57,499 nucleotides of DNA from [Clostridium] clostridioforme AGR2157 (GTDB taxonomy: Bacteria; Bacillota; Clostridia; Lachnospirales; Lachnospiraceae). Position 1 is the first letter of the stretch; every line of letters begins with the position of its first letter. The DNA lies in NCBI RefSeq assembly GCF_000424325.1, contig NZ_KE384164.1, positions 31,786 to 89,284 on the forward strand. Reading direction: 5' to 3'. The translations under genes were made by a program, and so were the position numbers. Positions 51,103 to 57,499 of the stretch are shown piece by piece. The notes beneath the pieces were generated by a model that was not told where the DNA came from, ran no database searches, and saw only the letters and a program-made list of their open reading frames with translations.

Positions 51103-53391
51103 ATGGGAATTGGCAATAACATGACCCGCGTTGACGCATTTGATAAAGTCACAGGCAGTGCCAAGTATACAGCCGATTTAGAGCCCCAGGGACTTCTGGC
51201 GGCAAAGGTAATACGCAGCACCATCGCCAACGGCGTGGTAAAAAGCTTTGATTTGGAAGAAGCACTGAAGGTGCCGGGGGTAGTGAAGATTGTCACGTGC
51301 TTCGATGTGCCGGACATCCAGTTCCCCACCCCCGGCCATCCATGGTCCGTGGAAACGGCCCATCAGGATATTGCGGACAGGAAACTTCTCAATACCAGGG
51401 TGCGGGTCTATGGAGACGATATTGCAGCCGTTATAGCGGAGGACGATATAGCAGCAGCCAGGGCAGCCAGACTTGTGAAGGTGGAGTATGAGGAGTATGC
51501 TCCCCTCCTGACCGTGAAGGATGCCATGGCAGAGGGTGCCTCCCGGCTTCACGATGAAAAACCGGGAAATGTCATCGCCCATTCCTCCTTTGTGGTGGGC
51601 GAAGGGACTTACGGGGAAGCAGTGAAGGAGGAGGGACTGGTGGAGATAGAGAAGGACTACCGGACCCAGAGCGTGCAGCACTGCCACATAGAGACGCCCA
51701 TCTCCTTTGCCTATATGGAAAAGGGAAGAATCATCGTCACTACATCCACACAGATACCCCATATTGTGCGCCGGGTCATCAGCCAGGCGCTGGGACTGCC
51801 CATGGGCCGTATCCGCGTCATCAAGCCTTACATCGGCGGCGGTTTCGGCAACAAGCAGGATGTGCTCTATGAGCCTCTCAATGCTTTCCTTACCACCCAG
51901 GTGGGAGGACGTGGCGTGAGGATGGAGATATCCAGGGAAGAGACTCTGGGCTGTACCAGGGTGCGCCACGCCATCGAGTTTAAGGTAAAGGCAGCAGCCA
52001 GGAAGGACGGCACTCTGGTTGCCAGAAAGCTGGAGGCTTATTCCAACCAGGGCGGGTATGCATCCCATGCCCATGCCATCGTAGCCAACTCATCCAATGA
52101 ATTCAAGCAGATTTATAAGGATGAGAAGGTGCTGGAGTCCGATGCCTGGACCGTGTACACCAACCTGGCCACAGGCGGCGCCATGAGGGGATACGGAATC
52201 CCTCAGGCCGCGTTTGCGGCGGAATGCATGGCAGACGACCTGGCCCTGGCCCTTCACATGGACCCATTGGAATTCAGGAAAAAGAACTGCATGAGGCCGG
52301 GATACGCTGACCCCCACACCCACGTAAAATGCAATACATACGGCCTGACGGAATGTATGGAAAAGGGCCGGGAATTCATCCACTGGGATGAAAAACGTAG
52401 GGAATATGAAAACCAGACAGGACCCGTGCGAAAGGGAATCGGAATGGCTATCTTCTGCTATAAGACAGGCGTATATCCCATATCCCTGGAAACAGCGTCC
52501 TGCCGCATGATACTGAACCAGGACGGCTCCATGCAGCTGCAGATGGGGGCAACTGAAATCGGCCAGGGCGCCGACACCGTGTTCACCCAGATGGCGGCAG
52601 AGGTGACCGGCATCACGGAAGATAAGGTAAATGTGCTGTCCACCCAGGATACGGACGTAAGTCCCTTTGACACAGGTGCATATGCTTCCAGACAGACCTA
52701 TGTCAGCGGCATGGCAGTGAAGAAAACCGGCGCTATATTTAAGGAAAAGATACTTGACTATGCTGCTTATATGCTGGAGAAGCCCCAGGATACCCTGGAT
52801 GTAAGGGATAACCACATCGTGGATAAGGAGACCGGAAAGCAGCTGCTTCCCATGGAGGATCTGGCCACCACGGCATTTTACAGCCTGGACCGCTCCGTAC
52901 ATATCACGGCAGAGGCCACCAGCCATTGCAAGACCAATACATTTGCCACCGGTGTCTGCTTCGCGGAGGTGGAGGTGGATATGCCTTTGGGCAAGGTGAA
53001 GGTGACTAATATTGTCAATGTACATGACAGCGGAAAACTGATTAACCCCAAGCTGGCGGCTGCCCAGGTACACGGCGGCATGAGCATGGGACTGGGCTAC
53101 GGACTCAGCGAGGAGCTGCTCTTTGACGCAAAGGGGAGACCGTTAAACGATAATTTGCTGGACTACAAGCTACCAACAGCCATGGATACCCCGGACTTAA
53201 ACGCACTCTTTGTGGAGTTGGATGACCCCACAGGTCCCTTTGGAAATAAGGCGCTTGGGGAGCCGCCGGCCATACCGGTTGCCCCGGCAGTGCGCAACGC
53301 GGTGCTTAACGCCACAGGCGTTGCCGTGGACAGTCTGCCCATGGATCCCCAGAAGATGGTGAAGCATTTCAAGGAAGCAGGCTTAATATAG
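51103..53391 (+). CDS. xdhA: Xanthine dehydrogenase, molybdopterin-binding subunit
   Basis: A 762-residue catalytic subunit of a three-part xanthine dehydrogenase. MoCo-binding segments are IGGGFGNKQDVLYEP, YSNQGGYASHAHAI, ATGGAMRGYGIPQAAFAAECMAD, QMGATEIGQGADTVFTQMAAEVTG and FDTGAYASRQTYVSG. The catalytic glutamate lies in NKALGEPPAIPVAPAVRNAV near the end. Length fits bacterial XdhA of the split type. The ATG at 51103 follows AAGGAGG; an upstream frame to 51070 lies in a leader hairpin (51050-51068). It oxidises xanthine to urate with XdhB and XdhC. Confidence 0.92.
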   Translation: MGIGNNMTRVDAFDKVTGSAKYTADLEPQGLLAAKVIRSTIANGVVKSFDLEEALKVPGVVKIVTCFDVPDIQFPTPGHPWSVETAHQDIADRKLLNTRVRVYGDDIAAVIAEDDIAAARAARLVKVEYEEYAPLLTVKDAMAEGASRLHDEKPGNVIAHSSFVVGEGTYGEAVKEEGLVEIEKDYRTQSVQHCHIETPISFAYMEKGRIIVTTSTQIPHIVRRVISQALGLPMGRIRVIKPYIGGGFGNKQDVLYEPLNAFLTTQVGGRGVRMEISREETLGCTRVRHAIEFKVKAAARKDGTLVARKLEAYSNQGGYASHAHAIVANSSNEFKQIYKDEKVLESDAWTVYTNLATGGAMRGYGIPQAAFAAECMADDLALALHMDPLEFRKKNCMRPGYADPHTHVKCNTYGLTECMEKGREFIHWDEKRREYENQTGPVRKGIGMAIFCYKTGVYPISLETASCRMILNQDGSMQLQMGATEIGQGADTVFTQMAAEVTGITEDKVNVLSTQDTDVSPFDTGAYASRQTYVSGMAVKKTGAIFKEKILDYAAYMLEKPQDTLDVRDNHIVDKETGKQLLPMEDLATTAFYSLDRSVHITAEATSHCKTNTFATGVCFAEVEVDMPLGKVKVTNIVNVHDSGKLINPKLAAAQVHGGMSMGLGYGLSEELLFDAKGRPLNDNLLDYKLPTAMDTPDLNALFVELDDPTGPFGNKALGEPPAIPVAPAVRNAVLNATGVAVDSLPMDPQKMVKHFKEAGLI

Positions 53392-53409
53392 AAAGGGCGG
53401 TGAAACAGC

Positions 53410-54297
53410 ATGTATGATATCGGGAAATTTTATCAGGCAGCAGATGTGGAAGATGCGGTGCGCGCCCTAGTGAAAGCCCCTGAGGCAGTGGTCATCTCCG
53501 GAGGAAGCGATGTGCTGATTAAAATCAGGGAGGGAAAGCTGGCCGGCTGCTCCCTGGTAAGCATTCACGGGATTAAGGAGCTGGAGGGCATAAGAATGGA
53601 GGAGGACGGGACCATTGTCATAGGTCCGGCCACCACATTTTCCCATATTACCAATAATGACATCATTCAGAAGCACATTCCCATGCTGGGGGATGCGGTG
53701 GACATGGCGGGCGGTCCCCAGCTGCGCAATATCGGAACCATAGGCGGCAATGTGTGCAACGGCGTGACCAGCGCGGACAGCGCCAGCAGCCTGTGCTGTC
53801 TGGACGCGGTCCTGGTTCTTAAGGGGCCTGACGGCGTCAGGGAGGTGCCCATCAGCCAGTGGTACACCGGGCCGGGAAGGACTGTGAGGAATCACGATGA
53901 GGTGCTGACGGCTATCAGGATTAAGAAAGAGAATTACCAGGGATACGGCGGTCATTATATCAAATATGGCAAGAGGAATGCCATGGAGATTGCCACCCTG
54001 GGATGCGCTGTGAGCGTGAAGCTGACAGAGGATAAGAGACATATCCAGGACCTTCGTCTGGGATACGGCGTGGCTGCGCCTACTCCTATTCGCTGTCATA
54101 AGACAGAAGAGGCTGTAAAGGGAATGGAAACAGGGGAGGCCCTGGCCCAGGCTGTGGGAAAAGGCGCTCTGGAGGAAGTAAATCCGCGTTCCAGCTGGAG
54201 GGCTTCCAGGGAGTTCCGGCTGCAGCTGGTGGAGGAGCTGGGCAGGCGTGCCGTAAAGCAGGCCGTAATCAATGCAGGAGGTGAGTGGGATGCTTAA
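53410..54297 (+). CDS. xdhB: Xanthine dehydrogenase, FAD-binding subunit
   Basis: A 295-residue FAD-binding subunit of the CO-dehydrogenase-medium type. It has the FAD contacts VVISGGSDVLIKIREGK, IGPATTFSHI, AGGPQLRNIGTIGGNVCNGVTSADSASSLCCL and DAVLVLKGPDGVREVPI, and the family's C-terminal domain (ELRLGYG... region, DLRLGYGVAAPTPIRC). It passes electrons from the iron-sulfur subunit to NAD+. It begins 18 nt after xdhA and overlaps xdhC by 8 nt. Confidence 0.92.
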   Translation: MYDIGKFYQAADVEDAVRALVKAPEAVVISGGSDVLIKIREGKLAGCSLVSIHGIKELEGIRMEEDGTIVIGPATTFSHITNNDIIQKHIPMLGDAVDMAGGPQLRNIGTIGGNVCNGVTSADSASSLCCLDAVLVLKGPDGVREVPISQWYTGPGRTVRNHDEVLTAIRIKKENYQGYGGHYIKYGKRNAMEIATLGCAVSVKLTEDKRHIQDLRLGYGVAAPTPIRCHKTEEAVKGMETGEALAQAVGKGALEEVNPRSSWRASREFRLQLVEELGRRAVKQAVINAGGEWDA

Positions 54298-54775
54298 TAT
54301 AGTGCATATGACTGTTAATGGAAAAGAAGTGGAGTTGGCAGTGGACCCAAGAGAATCCCTTCTGGAGACATTGCGGAACCGTCTGGGACTGACCAGTGTG
54401 AAAAAGGGCTGTGAAGTAGGGGAGTGCGGCGCCTGCACGGTGCTGGTGGATGGAGAGGCCATAGACAGCTGCATTTACCTGACCATGTGGGCAGAAGGCC
54501 GCAGCATCATGACAGTGGAAGGACTGAAGGGGCCAAACGGCGAACTGAGCCCTATTCAGAAGGCATTTATCGAGGAAGCGGCTGTGCAGTGCGGTTTCTG
54601 TACGCCGGGACTGATTATGACAGCGGTGGAGATCGTAGGTACGGGAAAGAGGTATAACCGCGACGAGCTGCGCAAACTGATATCCGGCCACCTGTGCAGG
54701 TGCACGGGGTATGAAAACATCCTTAACGCCATGGAGCGTATTGTGGAGGAAACGTATAAGGTGGTGGGAAAATAG
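54290..54775 (+). CDS. xdhC: Xanthine dehydrogenase, 2Fe-2S subunit
   Basis: A 161-residue iron-sulfur subunit with two clusters. The plant-ferredoxin-type cluster uses Cys-41, -46, -49 and -61 (KKGCEVGECGACTVLVDGEAIDSC). The helical second cluster uses the cysteines in QCGFCTPGLIMTAVE and HLCRCTGYENI. The start ATG at 54290 follows GGAGG and overlaps xdhB. The protein is complete but the operon has no terminator before mobile DNA begins at about 54.8 kb, so further purine genes may have been displaced. Confidence 0.93.
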   Translation: MLNIVHMTVNGKEVELAVDPRESLLETLRNRLGLTSVKKGCEVGECGACTVLVDGEAIDSCIYLTMWAEGRSIMTVEGLKGPNGELSPIQKAFIEEAAVQCGFCTPGLIMTAVEIVGTGKRYNRDELRKLISGHLCRCTGYENILNAMERIVEETYKVVGK

Positions 54776-54869
54776 AAGAGGTATGCAGACCATAGTGAAA
54801 AAGAAGGGCGCCGCGGATTGGCGACTACCCATAAGGAAGTAAATAGAATTTCCGATGAAACCGGCGTGG

Positions 54870-54870
<1 letters not shown>
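54776..54870. other. Junction between the xanthine dehydrogenase operon and mobile DNA
   Basis: No gene is recognised here. On the + strand one frame reads RRGLATTHKEVNRISDETGV and more up to a stop at about 54904, without a start codon. On the minus strand the recombinase reading runs into non-family sequence at about 54870. This may be the broken edge of a former element. Confidence 0.4.
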
Positions 54871-56392
<1,522 letters not shown>

Positions 56393-56431
56393 CTATATTA
56401 TAACGCGCAGTCCTTCTTTTTTCAGCAGTTT

Positions 56432-56671
56432 TCATTCTGTTTCCTCCAAATTTCCGGCCATGATACGGCGCAGCTTATCCAGTACGCTTTCTGCTCCTTC
56501 CTCCGCATAATGGGGAATCGTATGATAGACTGTGTTCCCCTCAACGGCAATCATTTCTTCCGTACTGAAATCAAACTCAAAGACGCCGTCCTTGAAATGC
56601 TTCGCTACCCGCTCGGCAATTTCCGGTTTCAGATATTTGGGAAGCTCGTTCATATCCGCAGGCTTATGCAA
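56432..56671 (-). CDS. Small TnpW-like transposon protein
   Basis: A 79-residue reading whose C-terminus (EGNTVYHTIPHYAEEGAESVLDKLRRIMAGNLEE) matches the pattern of the small TnpW accessory proteins next to Tn4451/Tn1549-type recombinases. The N-terminus has a TTG start and no good ribosome site, so it may be truncated. It lies 91 nt upstream of the recombinase on the same strand, its usual place. Function is unknown. Confidence 0.5.
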   Translation of the reverse strand: MHKPADMNELPKYLKPEIAERVAKHFKDGVFEFDFSTEEMIAVEGNTVYHTIPHYAEEGAESVLDKLRRIMAGNLEETE

Positions 56672-56704
56672 TTACATCACACTCATTCTTTGCAGAATAA
56701 ATAT

Positions 56705-57190
56705 TCAGCGTAATGACCGCCGGGCGGCCAAGCCTAATTCCGGTCTTCCCATAAAAACGGGATAGTCAGCCGTTATGTGTATCTCATGGGCGGAAAACTG
56801 TGGGCGATATAATTTGAAAAAGCCGTTAATACCGTCTGCTATGGTGGAACGGTAATAAACGTTTGGCGTATCGAGAAGATGTTCTAAAACCTTTTTTTGC
56901 AAATGCCGGGAAACAGCCATTTTTCGCCTTATTAGCTTCAGACCGTTTTCAAAAAGTACCTTCAAAGGCTCTGATTTCAGCATATCTACTGCCTGTTCCG
57001 GGGCTTGATATGACTTTAATTGTATTCCAATTACAAACAGGATAGAGATCATGATATCCTGCGCTTTCTCTGTGGGAATAGAGCTGCTTTCGCCCCGGCT
57101 CCACTTATCCGTCTGCTCGGCAAGTATCAAAAGCAAATCAGTTTGTATTATAGATAGTTCCTTGGTAAGTAAGTAATAATCCGTATCTTG
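56705..57190 (-). pseudogene. Fragment resembling a DUF6179 gene
   Basis: About 160 helical residues (CQDTDYYLLTKELSIIQTDLLLILAEQ... RGESSSIPTEKAQDIMISILFVIGIQLKSY...) recall the DUF6179 proteins common in Lachnospiraceae. The start is lost, apparently at the IS66-type transposase end near 57.2 kb, and the last ~15 residues (RPELGLAARRSLR) look unlike the family. Together these suggest a gene broken at both ends. The family name is from memory and moderately certain. Confidence 0.45.
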
Positions 57191-57236
57191 ACAAAATAAG
57201 AAATCCCCCAGCACTTACCGGGGGAAGATCTGTCTT

Positions 57237-57499
57237 TTACTTTTTAAGTTTGCTGCGGCAATCATCAGGCAGATTGGAGGACCATGGGAGAAGCTCCAGC
57301 ATTTCTTCCTTTGCCGGAAACGCACCGAGATCTTTCATCTTTTCCATCACATATGTGAGATAGTTGTATGGCTTCAGTCCATTCAGAAGCGCAGTTTCTG
57401 TGATGCTGTACACAGTCGCACTGGCCTGTGCCCCGCGGATGCTTTTGGCAAACAGCCAGTTGCGTCTCCCTATGGCAAAATTTTTCAGTGCCCGCTCTG
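57237..57499 (-). mobile_element. IS66-family transposase, C-terminal end (cut by window edge)
   Basis: The minus strand encodes ERALKNFAIGRRNWLFAKSI, then RGAQASATVYSITETALLNG, LKPYNYLTYVMEKM and LLPWSSNLPDDCRSKLKK before a stop at 57237. This is the C-terminal end of the IS66 TnpC transposase, including its C-terminal IS66 element. The rest of the gene is beyond the window. It abuts a broken DUF6179-like gene, consistent with insertion there. Confidence 0.88.

Noticed and set aside
57205-57226. Hairpin with CCCCC/GGGGG arms taken as the exact IS66 terminal repeat
   Set aside because: The GTAAG end is in the wrong orientation for the transposase's 3' side, so I could not fix the insertion boundary.

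Overview
The window reads as chromosomal DNA of a Gram-positive anaerobe of the Lachnospiraceae, most like the Enterocloster (Clostridium bolteae/clostridioforme) group. This is inferred from gene content and style: strong AGGAGG ribosome sites, an archaeal-type AspRS in an operon with GatCAB under a T-box, a guanine riboswitch, iron-dependent alcohol dehydrogenase, GtrA/YfhO membrane genes, and Tn4451/Tn1549-type and IS66 mobile DNA. No rRNA or tRNA genes were found.

Layout. 1-107: leader-distal end of a CRISPR array (two repeats, type I-C-like), then a 68-nt G-free tract and rarA. 1693-2529: remnants of two peptidase genes that lost their 5' ends to one deletion. 2.7-7.1 kb: a SIMPL protein, a MATE exporter, a rubredoxin/glutamate-synthase-like flavoprotein behind a Fur-family operator, and a ferritin-like protein. 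7.3-12.4 kb: T-box plus aspS-gatCAB, which make Asn-tRNA (and possibly Gln-tRNA) by transamidation. 12.6-25.4 kb: single genes and pairs, including a class Ic aspartate aminotransferase, Fe-ADH, hflKC, LysR, Lrp with D-amino-acid aminotransferase, apbE, gtrA and yfhO. 25.4-41.2 kb: arginine biosynthesis in three pieces (argH; argG; argC-GNAT-argJ-argB-argD), with a Crp-type regulator, a Gld-like ABC operon and transketolase in between. 41.5-47.5 kb: a MacA-like adaptor, ABC ATPase, FtsX-type permease and two TolC-fold proteins, a tripartite-efflux-like set in an apparently single-membrane cell. 47.6-54.8 kb: a kdpDE remnant, then a guanine-riboswitch operon for purine breakdown (guanine deaminase, NCS2 purine permease, three-subunit xanthine dehydrogenase). 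54.8 kb to the end: decayed mobile DNA (frameshifted serine recombinase, TnpW-like ORF, broken DUF6179-like gene, IS66 transposase end).

The most unusual signal is a leader element found three times just upstream of start codons: aspS (7742-7786), the DUF4340 gene (28785-28843, minus strand) and argB (38958-39032). Each copy has a constant 4-bp outer stem, an inner stem of 6-7 bp whose sequence differs in each copy yet stays perfectly paired, a 7-nt loop, and a near-invariant tail carrying the Shine-Dalgarno sequence 20-22 nt before the ATG. The argB copy has a second upstream strand able to compete for the same pairing. I do not recognise this as a known RNA class. Other notable non-coding structures are a 150-nt element with 18-bp terminal inverted repeats enclosing three hairpins (45008-45157), a helically phased 10-bp repeat upstream of transketolase, a five-copy 19-bp tandem repeat after argD, and a perfect 24-bp palindrome between Fe-ADH and hflK.

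All calls come from reading the sequence; no database search was run. Family names rest on recognised motifs.
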